64,000 nt of DNA from RHLJ01 sp965222205 (GTDB taxonomy: Bacteria; Bacteroidota; Rhodothermia; Balneolales; Balneolaceae), in the NCBI GenBank assembly GCA_965222205.1, contig OZ244932.1, positions 3,224,001-3,288,000 of the forward strand, written 5' to 3'. Within the stretch, counting starts at the first letter, position 1. The number at the start of each line of letters is the position of its first letter. The notes below the pieces were generated by a model. It did not search any database. It worked only from the letters and a program-made list of their open reading frames with translations, and was not told the DNA's origin. Below, in pieces: positions 8,083-16,405 of this stretch. A program made the translations under genes and the position numbers.

Positions 8083-8225
8083 GGGACCGAAAGTAGTTCG
8101 TTTTCCTGCCGAAAGTTAACTCTTTATTAATATTAGCTAATTGGAAGCCCTTTTATGGAACAAAACTTGGTGAACTCTGTTATTACCCGTAGTTTTAGCC
8201 TGAATCGTAGACTAAACCCAATCAA

Positions 8226-8717
8226 GTGAGTACAACCATAGACGTTGCTGCCAACGTCAAAATAATTAAGGCAGATCTGGAAAACAGAAAACACGCGGCT
8301 GACATCGTTAAAATAGTAGATCTTTTCGCGAGAGACCCCATGGGGCAAGATGAGCCTCTGGAAGAAGAAGTTCGGGTAGATATGATTGCAGAGATGAAAA
8401 AGATCCCAACAACGATGACGTATATGGCCTATCTGGGCGAGAAGGCACTTGGAATCGTAACTTGCTTCATAGGCTTCTCTACATTTACAGCGAGTAAAAC
8501 ACTTAAAATTCACGATGTTGCTGTACACCCTGATGCAAGGGGAATGGGAGTAGGAACCCGGCTCATCAATAAAGTAAAAGAAGAAGCTGAGGCAATGGGC
8601 TGCTCTAAAATCACCTTGGAAGTTCGGACCGACAACCCCGCAAAGAAACTATATGAGCGGGAAGGTTTCGAGTATGGCGAGCCCAAATGGTGGTTTATGA
8701 CGCACGAACTGAACTGA
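8226..8717 (+). CDS. GNAT family N-acetyltransferase, tandem paralogue
   Basis: A 163-residue GNAT protein, clearly paralogous to the preceding gene across its whole length. The acetyl-CoA-binding loop is ARGMGVGTRLINKV, and motif B is KITLEVRTDNPAKKLYEREGFEYGE. The best start is the GTG at 8226; no ATG lies upstream in frame before the conserved N-terminus. The gap of 143 bp to the first copy argues for separate transcription or a leader. Substrate unknown. Confidence 0.87.
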   Translation: MSTTIDVAANVKIIKADLENRKHAADIVKIVDLFARDPMGQDEPLEEEVRVDMIAEMKKIPTTMTYMAYLGEKALGIVTCFIGFSTFTASKTLKIHDVAVHPDARGMGVGTRLINKVKEEAEAMGCSKITLEVRTDNPAKKLYEREGFEYGEPKWWFMTHELN

Positions 8718-8793
8718 TTGAAGAGTAAAGATTGTAGAACTAGGAAAGAATAAGAATGTTAGTTCTTAACTCTTAAATCCCTGTTCTTCATTC

Positions 8794-9561
8794 TTACTTA
8801 TTAATCCCTTCTGCTTCCTTCGCTAGTCCAAGCACTGCTTGTTGGTACAGTGTGCTATTATTATATCGGAGGATTGCCTTTTCGGTAGACCCGGTAATAT
8901 CCTTGAAATGAGAAAGGTATTTACCAACAGAATAGATATTGCTCGGCATATCGTACAAATCATTTCCAACCCACCATCTGTTTAAGGAATAGGGAATAAA
9001 CTGTGCATACGACATTGCGCCGGCATAGCTGGATTTTAGCTCAAGCACATCAATATTATTTTTTCCGGTGAATTCAAGTAGCTCCTCCAACTGTGCAAGA
9101 GCAAATCTGGACCTGTAGTCTACTACATACATGGAAACATAGGCCTCAAAAGGATTGTATTTTCCGGCATAGGTTCCAAACTCGGATTCCACCCCTATAA
9201 TCCCAACGATTACCTCCTTTGGGATTCCATATTGCTGCTCAGCAATCTCCAGTTCATCAGAATAAGTGGTGATGAACTCGTTGAGTTTGGAAACCTTCTT
9301 ATCATAGCCCAGCACTTTCTTATAATCCTCGACATCCTCAATGACCCGCTCTGCAGCCCGGACAAATTTATCTTTGATGTCTGGCATTAATTCGAAGCGC
9401 GTGTCTTCCAGCAATGGTCGGATATCTGTCCCCTTCTTATCAAAATGGTCAATTAATTTTTGGAGGTTTTTGTCCGTATCCGGAGAAAAAGTATTAGCAG
9501 TTGATGTTGCCGTGAACATCAACGCGCAAACGATGAAAGAAAAAAAAGAAGCTCTGTACAT
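8794..9561 (-). CDS. MltB-type lytic murein transglycosylase
   Basis: A 255-residue exported protein with the MltB/SLT_2 fold, expected to cleave the MurNAc-GlcNAc bond of peptidoglycan in the periplasm. A signal peptide occupies about residues 1-22. The catalytic glutamate lies in IIGVESEFGTYAGKYN. The later signature SYAGAMSYAQFIPYS corresponds to the family's S-AGAMG-QFMPSS block, and NSVGKYLSHF-like sequence follows. It is shorter than E. coli MltB (about 360 residues) and lacks a lipobox. Convergent with the GNAT pair. Confidence 0.88.
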   Translation of the reverse strand: MYRASFFSFIVCALMFTATSTANTFSPDTDKNLQKLIDHFDKKGTDIRPLLEDTRFELMPDIKDKFVRAAERVIEDVEDYKKVLGYDKKVSKLNEFITTYSDELEIAEQQYGIPKEVIVGIIGVESEFGTYAGKYNPFEAYVSMYVVDYRSRFALAQLEELLEFTGKNNIDVLELKSSYAGAMSYAQFIPYSLNRWWVGNDLYDMPSNIYSVGKYLSHFKDITGSTEKAILRYNNSTLYQQAVLGLAKEAEGINK

Positions 9562-9713
9562 AGTTATCTGCTCTTGATTGTAGATGATGCGTTAATGTAT
9601 AAGAAATCTTATTTAAGTGGAAAAGAATATTTTGTTATTTCGAACCCCGATTTATCACCTTGCCGAAATTGAAGACGTTAATTCAATGACAACACTGTAT
9701 AAATGTGAGTTGG

Positions 9714-9974
9714 GTCATCCCGAATTTATTTCGGGATCTTAAGAAATGGCTTTTAGTTACCACGAGATAGAATATAACCCCTTAGGGTCTCGGACGAATC
9801 TTCTAATGTTGGGTTGTACTGTTTTACAAGATTCCTTTTCCACTCGTTATGCCAATTCTTAAGCTGCCTTTCTCTGGCAATGGCATCTGATGTACTACAC
9901 AACCGTTGTTTAAAATTTTAAGATCATTTCAAAAACGATTCTTTACAAAGATCCCGAAATAAATTAGGGATGAC
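9714..9974 (-). mobile_element. Decayed GIY-YIG element between 26-bp inverted repeats
   Basis: A 26-bp palindromic end at 9714-9739 (GTCATCCCGAA…TTCGGGATCT) is matched, 25 of 26 as a reverse complement, at 9949-9974. The ends have the same design as those of the intact element at 53065-53509. Inside is the C-terminal remnant of a GIY-YIG nuclease gene on the minus strand. The 261-bp size against 445 bp indicates an internal deletion. Confidence 0.75.
9753..9896 (-). pseudogene. GIY-YIG nuclease remnant (C-terminal part)
   Basis: Read on the minus strand, the frame gives TSDAIARERQLKNWHNEWKR, then NLVKQYNP and SETLRG, before a stop at 9753-9755. This matches SDAIAREKKLKNWHKDWKWN, then NLVKGHNP and YETLRG, in the intact gene at 53162. 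The catalytic-Glu helix survives, but the GIY-YIG half and the start codon are gone. It is a dead copy of the same gene inside the same type of inverted repeats. Confidence 0.8.
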
Positions 9975-10033
9975 CCGATTTGTAGCCCGGAACTGTATCA
10001 TAGACTTGGATTAACTGAAATAATAAGGTCAGA

Positions 10034-10825
10034 TTATTTAGGAACATTTGCCACAATACGTAAAGGGGCACCGCTTCCGTCTTTTATCTTCATGGGCAAA
10101 GCCATTACATAAGCTCCCATTGTAGGAAGTTGATCAAGGTTCGCGATATTTTCGAAACCGGGAACATTCTGTTCAAACAAAATACGATGTGTCAGATATT
10201 CTGTAGACTTACCGTAATCAAGGCTTGGCGTATCCAACCCTACCGCTTTTATGGATCGGTTTTCAACCAGCCATCGGGCTGCATCAGGATGGATTCCGGG
10301 GAAACTCAGGTTTGCCACTCCTTCAGCCCCGCGTAAGGTTGTTCCGAGATACTGTTCGGCATCCGGCCAGAGCGCGCCAAATCCTGTATGAAATAATAAA
10401 ATGCTTCCATCAGGAATTGAGCCATGTTCAACCTCCCAGGCTTTTATATCCTCAGGAAGGATTTGATAGTTACGGTTCCCTTCAACCTGACCAGATACAT
10501 CAATCACGATTGCATAACCGGAAAGCTGATCTATGCTTAACTCATCTACGGTCTGCTTACCTTCCGAAAAATGAATGGGAGCATCGAGATGGGTGCCACC
10601 ATGTTCTGCCGTGCTAAACTTGAAAGCTTCATAGTAATAGCCGCCATCGGTTTCACCCACAAAAACGGTATCCATTTGCCAGAGATCAGAAGTGGGCCAG
10701 TATAGCGTTTCGTCACTGTAATCATGCGTCAGGTCAACCCATGTCCCATCTTCAAAAGAGTGTTGTTCAATTGGGGTACAGTACGCGAGTAAAAGTATGG
10801 GGAGAAGTAACTTAAAAGCTTTCAT
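10034..10825 (-). CDS. Cyclase family lipoprotein (kynurenine formamidase-like)
   Basis: Cyclase-family (PF04199-type) metal-dependent amidohydrolase, 263 residues from the ATG at 10825. That start gives a lipoprotein signal peptide, MKAFKLLLPILLLAYC. The frame opens earlier (10861), but those 12 extra residues would disrupt the signal. The family metal site is visible as HGGTHLDAPIHF (about residue 85), with a later HPDAARWL and a conserved GLDTPSLDYG. Relatives hydrolyse N-formylkynurenine or similar amides; the natural substrate here cannot be read from the sequence. Single gene. Confidence 0.85.
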   Translation of the reverse strand: MKAFKLLLPILLLAYCTPIEQHSFEDGTWVDLTHDYSDETLYWPTSDLWQMDTVFVGETDGGYYYEAFKFSTAEHGGTHLDAPIHFSEGKQTVDELSIDQLSGYAIVIDVSGQVEGNRNYQILPEDIKAWEVEHGSIPDGSILLFHTGFGALWPDAEQYLGTTLRGAEGVANLSFPGIHPDAARWLVENRSIKAVGLDTPSLDYGKSTEYLTHRILFEQNVPGFENIANLDQLPTMGAYVMALPMKIKDGSGAPLRIVANVPK

Positions 10826-10885
10826 AATCCGGTGCTTTAGTGAACCGGAATATAGAAACAAGCGCTCAGGAATTGAATAGAGGGC

Positions 10886-11590
10886 TCATTTAATTTTCTC
10901 TATAAGTTCCCCATCTTCATAGAGTTCCTGTTGAAGGATATTTCCTTGTTCATCATACAGAGTCATTAGACCTTCATATACCATCGGACGGTCTTCCTCA
11001 GAATAAGAAGTCATTTCAAATTTTAACTGTCCGTTTGGATGCCATTCCCTCATAACAGTCAGGCTGTCACCGGGCTTAGGTGTTCCAACCCAATCTCTAA
11101 GAATCTGATCGTTTGCTCCATAATGGCGAAAACCTGCCCTTACACCATCTACAAAAACATGTTCAACCCGATAAGCCTGATTACCTTCTTTATCATATTG
11201 AATTGCACCGACCATTAGTCCATCTTCAAAAAGCTGTTTACTGTATAGTTGATCGTTTTCACGTTTGTAATAAGTAGCTTCACCGGTAAAAAGCTGTCCA
11301 TCTAAAGTATAGTAATGCAAATCGCCAGCTTTGTTCTCGGTAGGAAGTTTATAGCCTAAAGAGACATCAGCATAAAGGTCGTTTTCATCCTGATTATTAA
11401 ACAAAATCAAATCATGGGGATTGCTGTTTGTGCAGAACAGAAAAGCGAGGACTCCAAAAGCAGGAATCAGAAATACTGACTTGGAATAACTTTTTAAAGG
11501 GGAAAATTCTTTTCGTATCATTTTAAACCGCTTTATAGTGAGATGAAAATCCAGATTTGAGGTGAGTGATATGTTGAAGAGGTTTCTCAT
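10886..11590 (-). CDS. Truncated partial duplicate of the BlaR1-like gene's C-terminus
   Basis: A 234-residue protein that lacks the peptidase domain. It begins with LDFHLTIKRFKMI, equivalent to FDFPLTKKRLMMM of the adjacent BlaR1-like protein, then has one membrane segment (SVFLIPAFGVLAFLFC) and a periplasmic domain rich in MORN-like 'YxGxxxLYDExG' repeats. The final 40 residues are almost identical to the neighbour's: EMTSYSEEDRPMVYEGLMTL is shared exactly. The DNA is nearly identical there too. The 4-bp overlap with the upstream gene keeps it in the operon. It probably arose by tandem partial duplication. Role unknown, perhaps a decoy or partner of the sensor's periplasmic domain. Confidence 0.85.
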   Translation of the reverse strand: MRNLFNISLTSNLDFHLTIKRFKMIRKEFSPLKSYSKSVFLIPAFGVLAFLFCTNSNPHDLILFNNQDENDLYADVSLGYKLPTENKAGDLHYYTLDGQLFTGEATYYKRENDQLYSKQLFEDGLMVGAIQYDKEGNQAYRVEHVFVDGVRAGFRHYGANDQILRDWVGTPKPGDSLTVMREWHPNGQLKFEMTSYSEEDRPMVYEGLMTLYDEQGNILQQELYEDGELIEKIK

Positions 11591-13059
11591 TTAATTTTCT
11601 CTACTAGTTCTCCATCTTTGTAGAGCTCCCGTTGAAGGATATTTCCTTGTTCATCATACAGAGTCATTAGACCTTCATATACCATCGGACGGTCTTCTTC
11701 AGAATACGAAGTCATTTCAAACTTTAATCTACCGCTTGGGTGCCACTCCCGATACACATCTAAACCATGATCTTCAGGAGAAGAAGCAAAGCTTTCTATG
11801 CTTAGAATCCCATCGTCAAAAGAATGCATAGAAATCTGCTCTCCAGTTTCGAAATCATATTCAATCTCTACACGGTACAATTCTTTGCCAGTTCTTCTGA
11901 AGGTTTGTTTTTTAACCCGATGTCCTTCTTTGAAGGTAATGGAAAGAAAAAGCTGCTCATCCTTTTTGAAATACCAATTCTGAGTTCCGGTAAATAAATT
12001 CCCATCTGTGTCCACCATTCTGGAATCGTAATAGCCCCCACTATCCTGAATTTGTTCATAAGGAAGTGAAATCAATTTAAGTTGTACATTGGTGTAGAGT
12101 TCATCAGAATCAATTTCTGTTTGAGTGCAGAACACAAAAGAGAGAAAACTAACGAAGCAAACCGTCAAAATAGACTTGGCAGAAGATCGAAATGATGAGA
12201 AGTGTTTAGCCATCATCATCAATCTCTTTTTAGTGAGGGGAAAATCAAAGCGACTTGTTATTTTTTCGGAAGCTGCTTTGGAAGCAAAGGTTAGTAGTAT
12301 GGATTGATAGTTTTGGATATCATCTGAGCCGTTTATGGCTCCCTCATCCGCCAGGAACTCATGATTCAGCTGAATCGCATGTTTATAGAAATAAAGAATG
12401 GGATTAAACCAGAACAGGGTTTTGATCAACTCAATAAACAGCACGTCCAATGAATGCTTTTGTCGGATATGGGTAAGTTCATGCTCGAGAATTTCAGGAT
12501 TGATCTTATCGGACTCAAAATCACTTTTGTTCAGAAAAATCCACTTAAAAAATGATTGTGGAATGATTTTCTCGTCCAGTAAAACCAGTGTGGAATTATT
12601 AAAAGAGGATGTTGTTCCATGCTTCACTTTAGCTAACAACTGATAAATTCCGGCTCCGAAGCGAATGAGTAAGAAGAGAGTTACAAGTATATATACTCCA
12701 CCCAGAATCTGTTTTCTGCTCAATAATGGTACTTCAGATTGTTGGGAAGCCACAGCCTCTTCAGTACCCGGCGATGTTTGTGAGGCAACAGGCGCTGCTT
12801 CAATCACCGGTTCAATAGTTCGCGCAACAAATTCTGAGGGAGCATTTACGGTCGACTCAACCTTAGAAATTTCAAGTCCGGCTATGGTAGCATCAGGGCT
12901 GACATTTATTTGTACCAAAGGAGCCGTAAGTCCAAGAACCAGAGCCGCTAACAAAAAGAAACGGTTGAAGGTGTGCATCTTTTCATTTTCCAGGAAGAGC
13001 TTATAAACACCTAAAAGGAGCGCAAGCAGAATAGTGGATTTTACGAGGTAGATAATCAT
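11587..13059 (-). CDS. BlaR1/MecR1-like M56 membrane metallopeptidase
   Basis: A 490-residue antirepressor-type sensor. N-terminal membrane segments (around residues 5-55 and 117-140) surround the M56 zinc peptidase site HELTHIRQKHSLD (motif HExxH, near residue 215). A further TM segment near residue 300 (SILTVCFVSFLSFVFC) leads to a periplasmic domain with MORN-like repeats rather than a penicillin-binding sensor domain. The signal is therefore unlikely to be a beta-lactam. The family cleaves or inactivates the BlaI-type repressor, encoded here immediately upstream with a 4-bp overlap. Confidence 0.9.
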   Translation of the reverse strand: MIIYLVKSTILLALLLGVYKLFLENEKMHTFNRFFLLAALVLGLTAPLVQINVSPDATIAGLEISKVESTVNAPSEFVARTIEPVIEAAPVASQTSPGTEEAVASQQSEVPLLSRKQILGGVYILVTLFLLIRFGAGIYQLLAKVKHGTTSSFNNSTLVLLDEKIIPQSFFKWIFLNKSDFESDKINPEILEHELTHIRQKHSLDVLFIELIKTLFWFNPILYFYKHAIQLNHEFLADEGAINGSDDIQNYQSILLTFASKAASEKITSRFDFPLTKKRLMMMAKHFSSFRSSAKSILTVCFVSFLSFVFCTQTEIDSDELYTNVQLKLISLPYEQIQDSGGYYDSRMVDTDGNLFTGTQNWYFKKDEQLFLSITFKEGHRVKKQTFRRTGKELYRVEIEYDFETGEQISMHSFDDGILSIESFASSPEDHGLDVYREWHPSGRLKFEMTSYSEEDRPMVYEGLMTLYDEQGNILQRELYKDGELVEKIK

Positions 13060-13427
13060 GACTTTTTCCTTTCTATCTCTTTTTCCACGATCGACTTTAA
13101 CTCCTCAAGCTCCGAAGTAGATAAATTAGTTTCAGAGGCAAAAAAGGAAGCAAACTGAGCCGAAGAATTATTGAAAAACTTTTTGATCAGCCCATTTACA
13201 TGCTTCGAAAAATAGTCTGTCTTCTTAACCAGAGGAAAGTATTCTCTCGAACGACCATGCTGATTGTAATCAACGAAGCCTTTTTCCTGCATTCGTTTTA
13301 ACAAGGTCGCGATGGTAGTGGGAGCTGGCCTGGGCTCCGGATACTCATCCAGCAAATCACTCATATACGCTTTTTCAAGCTTCCAGAGATGTTGCATCAG
13401 TTCTTCTTCGGTTTGGGAAAGCGGCAT
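13056..13427 (-). CDS. BlaI/MecI-type transcriptional repressor
   Basis: A 123-residue winged-helix repressor. It has the family pattern from the start: LSQTEEELMQHLWKLEKAYMSDL, PAPTTIATLLKRMQEKGFVDY as the recognition-helix region, and a C-terminal dimerisation helix (SELEELKSIVEKEIERKK). It is the first gene of a three-gene operon with the BlaR1-like peptidase and the truncated duplicate. A pair of CTAC…TAG dyads directly upstream is a likely autoregulatory operator. No beta-lactamase lies nearby, so the regulated target is probably the operon itself or genes elsewhere. Confidence 0.93.
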   Translation of the reverse strand: MPLSQTEEELMQHLWKLEKAYMSDLLDEYPEPRPAPTTIATLLKRMQEKGFVDYNQHGRSREYFPLVKKTDYFSKHVNGLIKKFFNNSSAQFASFFASETNLSTSELEELKSIVEKEIERKKS

Positions 13428-13430
13428 GCT

Positions 13431-13462
13431 CTACGTTGTTAGAATTGTTTCTACAAACGTAG
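13431..13462 (-). promoter_or_regulatory. Candidate BlaI-family operator
   Basis: CTACGTTGTTAG and CTACAAACGTAG stand 8 bp apart directly upstream of the repressor start. Each is a CTAC-to-(G)TAG dyad, and together they form a larger near-perfect inverted repeat (CTACGTTGTTAGAA against TTTCTACAAACGTAG). MecI/BlaI operators are built from TACA/TGTA half-sites, so the arrangement fits autorepression. Confidence 0.6.
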
Positions 13463-13613
13463 AATATAAAATTCAAAGTATCAATAGTCGAAATAAAATT
13501 AATTCTTTGTAGCTAATATCACTTGCTTTATTTGCCCCGATGCTCTGCATGGGAGTGGTTAAATTACAACGGGGAGTATCGTAACCAGAGAATGAGACAA
13601 GTTTGGCCTTAAA

Positions 13614-13700
13614 GTCATCCGTGCAAAAGCAGGGATCTGGATTGCTATAAAAATATTGTTCTTTGTTTAAACTTAGGATTCCCGCCTGCGAGGGAATGAC
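13614..13700. repeat. 87-bp paired palindromic element, copy 1
   Basis: The left arm (13614-13638) reads GTCATCCGTGC…AGCAGGGATCT; the right arm (13675-13700) reads AGGATTCCCGC…GAGGGAATGAC. Both arms are themselves hairpins with GTCAT at the outer edge. Total length is exactly 87 bp, the same as the elements at 15375 and 16406, although the arm sequences differ. The rest of the BlaI-lpdA gap shows no gene. Confidence 0.7.
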
Positions 13701-13841
13701 AGGGATCAGTAATATAGAGCTCATGTTATGGTTACATCAAAACCATATCCCAAAACTCGAACTTCATTCACAAAACCCTTACCTTATCAGGCCTTGGCAA
13801 ATTTGCCTCATATCCTGTTTTGAGGCTCAAAGAAAAATTTT

Positions 13842-13905
13842 GCCACGGAAATACGAAAGCACTAATTAGTGTTTTCTTTATTTTGTGAGTTAGTGCTTTT
13901 GTGGC
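13842..13905. repeat. Hairpin repeat upstream of lpdA
   Basis: GCCAC (13842-13846) pairs with GTGGC (13901-13905), and AAAGCACTAA (13856-13865) pairs with TTAGTGCTTT (13890-13899). This resembles a common intergenic palindrome of Bacteroidota genomes. It lies in the lpdA leader, so it could influence transcription, but it looks like a mobile repeat rather than a dedicated regulator. Confidence 0.55.
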
Positions 13906-13948
13906 GCTGATTTCAGGAAAACACCGAAACTATTATCAAAAGGAAATC

Positions 13949-15367
13949 ATGGCAAAAGAATTTGATGTATGCGTAATCGGGTCTGGCCCGGGAGGATATG
14001 TAGCTGCAATCCGCGCATCACAACTGGGATTTAAAACAGCAATTGTAGAGAAAAGACATTTAGGCGGAGTTTGTTTGAATATTGGATGTATCCCGACCAA
14101 AGCGCTGCTCCGTTCTGCAGAAGTATTGGAATCCATTCAGCATGCTGATGATTATGGAATATCTGTAAAGGATGTATCTGCTGACTTTGATGGGATAGTA
14201 AAGCGAAGCCGTGGCGTTGCTAACAAAATGAGCAAAGGGGTTCAGTTCCTGATGAAAGCGAATAAGATCGAAGTGTTCATGGGAACAGGATCATTCAAGT
14301 CTAAATCAGAAATAGCTGTTAGTGATGAAAGCGGAAAAGAAACCGAAAGCATCAAGGCTAAGCATTTTATTATTGCAACGGGTGCTCGTCCGCGTCAGCT
14401 TCCTGGTCTGGAAATTGATGGCGAAATGATCATCGATTCTGAAAAGGCGATGACGATGGAAAAGCAGCCCAAGAAAATGGTGATTGTTGGAGCCGGAGCC
14501 ATTGGAGTTGAGTTTGCCTATTTCTACAACACAATCGGAACCGAAGTAACCATCGTAGAGCTTCAGAAAACGCTCGTTCCAGTAGAAGACAAAGATGTTG
14601 GACGAGAACTTGGAAAAATTTACAAGAAAAAAGGAATCAATATCCTTACGGAAAGCACCGTCGAGAAAGTTTCCAAAAAAGGTAAAGGTGTTGAAGTAAC
14701 AGTTAAAACCAAGAAGGGTGAAGAAAAGATCGAAGCCGATGTGGTTCTTTCTGCAGTCGGAGTAACCGGAAACGTGGAAGGTCTTGGACTGGAAGATATT
14801 GGCGTAAAAGTTGAAAAGGGAGCTATCCAGGTTGATAAATCTACGTACTCAACCGGAGTAGATGGAATCTATGCTATTGGTGATATCATTGGAGCTCCAT
14901 GGTTGGCTCATAAAGCGTCTCATGAAGCAGTTGTTCTTGCTGAACAATTAGCGGGGATGAGTCCGAAGCCGATCAACTACAATAACATTCCCGGATGTAC
15001 ATACTGCGAGCCTCAGATTGCCTCAGTAGGATTGACGGAAGAAGCCGCCAAAGAAGAAGGTTACGATATTAAAGTCGGAAAATTCCCGCTTTCAGCAAGT
15101 GGAAAAGCAACAGCGCTCGGACATGAAGAAGGTTTCGTGAAAGTTGTGTTTGATGCCAAGTACGGCGAATGGTTAGGCTGCCACATGATTGGATTCGGTG
15201 TTACCGAAATGATTGCGGAAGCAGTTGTAGCCCGAGACCTGGAAACTACCGGACATGAAATCATCAGCGCGGTTCACCCACACCCAACGCTTTCCGAAGC
15301 AGTGATGGAAGCCGTAGCGGAAGCATACAACGAAGGTGTTCATTTAGGAACTCCGGTTAAGAAGTAA
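13949..15367 (+). CDS. lpdA: Dihydrolipoyl dehydrogenase (E3)
   Basis: The flavoprotein that reoxidises dihydrolipoamide in the 2-oxoacid dehydrogenase complexes and the glycine cleavage system. At 472 residues it is typical. FAD site GSGPGGYVAA near residue 10; redox disulfide in GGVCLNIGCIPTKALL; NAD site GAGAIGVEFAYFY; second FAD motif YAIGDI; catalytic His-Glu in HPHPTLSEA near the C-terminus. The ATG at 13949 follows AAAAGGAAATC, a good RBS, and gives the family N-terminus; an upstream in-frame GTG at 13901 lies inside a repeat and is rejected. A terminator follows. lipB and lipA lie downstream. Confidence 0.97.
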   Translation: MAKEFDVCVIGSGPGGYVAAIRASQLGFKTAIVEKRHLGGVCLNIGCIPTKALLRSAEVLESIQHADDYGISVKDVSADFDGIVKRSRGVANKMSKGVQFLMKANKIEVFMGTGSFKSKSEIAVSDESGKETESIKAKHFIIATGARPRQLPGLEIDGEMIIDSEKAMTMEKQPKKMVIVGAGAIGVEFAYFYNTIGTEVTIVELQKTLVPVEDKDVGRELGKIYKKKGINILTESTVEKVSKKGKGVEVTVKTKKGEEKIEADVVLSAVGVTGNVEGLGLEDIGVKVEKGAIQVDKSTYSTGVDGIYAIGDIIGAPWLAHKASHEAVVLAEQLAGMSPKPINYNNIPGCTYCEPQIASVGLTEEAAKEEGYDIKVGKFPLSASGKATALGHEEGFVKVVFDAKYGEWLGCHMIGFGVTEMIAEAVVARDLETTGHEIISAVHPHPTLSEAVMEAVAEAYNEGVHLGTPVKK

Positions 15368-15374
15368 TTAAATT

Positions 15375-15461
15375 GTCATTTCGAATCCTCCGAAGGAGGT
15401 GAGAAATCTAAAAAGAGCCGTAAAAGCAATTTCTTAGATTTCTCGCTTTGCTCGAAATGAC
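15375..15461 (+). repeat. 87-bp paired palindromic element, copy 2
   Basis: Outer ends GTCATTTCGA and TCGAAATGAC. The left arm is long (35 bp, with the insert ATCCTCCGAAGGAGG) and the right arm is 26 bp, leaving a 26-base unconserved middle. Length is exactly 87 bp. Located 8 bp after lpdA and before its terminator, so it is transcribed with lpdA. Confidence 0.8.
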
Positions 15462-15470
15462 AAAGAAAAT

Positions 15471-15499
15471 AAATGGCTCCCAACAGGGAGCCATTTTTG
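15471..15499 (+). terminator. Rho-independent terminator of lpdA
   Basis: AAATGGCTCCC, the loop AACA, then GGGAGCCATTTTTGT: a perfect 11-bp stem followed by T residues. Confidence 0.9.
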
Positions 15500-15653
15500 T
15501 CTTAATGAATTAAAGAAAAAACCCCTCCCCTTGAGGGGAGAGCTGCGAAGCGGGATGAGTGTCAGCAATGGCTTTCTGTGATAATAGCCAAGAACCAATT
15601 TTAATAACAATTCAGTACAGGCGGATGGCAATCCGCCCCAATGCGAACTTATA

Positions 15654-16379
15654 GTGAATCAAAAAACCATCGAACTCTACGACCTCGGCAAAGCCTCATA
15701 CAAACCAACGTGGGAGCTTCAGCATAAAGTGCAGCAAAGCATTATTAAGGAGAAACGCGCTGAGCAGAAAGGAGAGTTGTCAGGAGTTCGCAACAACGAT
15801 GCGCTTTTGTTTGTGGAACATCCCCATGTGTACACACTTGGAAAAAGCGGGGCAGAAGAGAATATGCTTCGCTCTATGGCGGAATTGCTCAAACTAGATG
15901 CCGAATTTGTTAAAATAGATCGTGGTGGAGATATCACCTATCACGGGCCGGGACAGATTGTAGGATATCCAATTCTGGACTTAGATCGCCACTTCACCGA
16001 CATCCATAAGTACCTGAGATACCTTGAAGAAGTGTTGATTCGCGTTTGTGCAGATTACGGTTTTGAGGCCGTACGAATTGACGGACTAACCGGGGTTTGG
16101 ATCGGCGATGAAAAAATAGCAGCGATGGGCATTCGTTGCTCACGATGGGTAACGATGCATGGCTTTGCCTTTAATGTAAATTCAGACCTAAGCTACTTTA
16201 GTCACATTGTTCCTTGTGGAATTGATGACAAAGCAATAACAAGTTTACAAAAGCTGTGTGGCAAGGAAGTTGATATAGGTGAAGTAAAAGAAAGGATCGT
16301 TTTTCACTTTCAGAATGTTTTTGACATCCGCCTTGAAGACATGGGTGGGCAGAAAGAACTAGAGAAGAATTTTTTGTAA
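15654..16379 (+). CDS. lipB: Octanoyl-ACP:protein octanoyltransferase
   Basis: LipB moves the octanoyl group from acyl carrier protein to lipoyl domains, the first step of endogenous lipoylation. The 241-residue sequence has FVEHPHVYTLGKSG, the substrate loop DRGGDITYHGPGQ, the catalytic lysine in EKIAAMGIR, and the catalytic cysteine in HIVPCGI. The start is the GTG at 15654; the hairpin GGCGGATGGCAATCCGCC lies at 15620-15637, just before it. lipA follows, separated only by an 87-bp repeat element, so the two likely belonged to one operon. Confidence 0.96.
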   Translation: MNQKTIELYDLGKASYKPTWELQHKVQQSIIKEKRAEQKGELSGVRNNDALLFVEHPHVYTLGKSGAEENMLRSMAELLKLDAEFVKIDRGGDITYHGPGQIVGYPILDLDRHFTDIHKYLRYLEEVLIRVCADYGFEAVRIDGLTGVWIGDEKIAAMGIRCSRWVTMHGFAFNVNSDLSYFSHIVPCGIDDKAITSLQKLCGKEVDIGEVKERIVFHFQNVFDIRLEDMGGQKELEKNFL

Positions 16380-16405
16380 CTTTTGAAGGCTCCGCTACAA
16401 ATATT

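Noticed and set aside
11587..13427. BlaI/BlaR1 as a beta-lactam resistance module
   Set aside because: The sensor lacks a penicillin-binding domain and no beta-lactamase or PBP target is nearby; the class C-like protein at 37759 is a distant, unrelated serine hydrolase.
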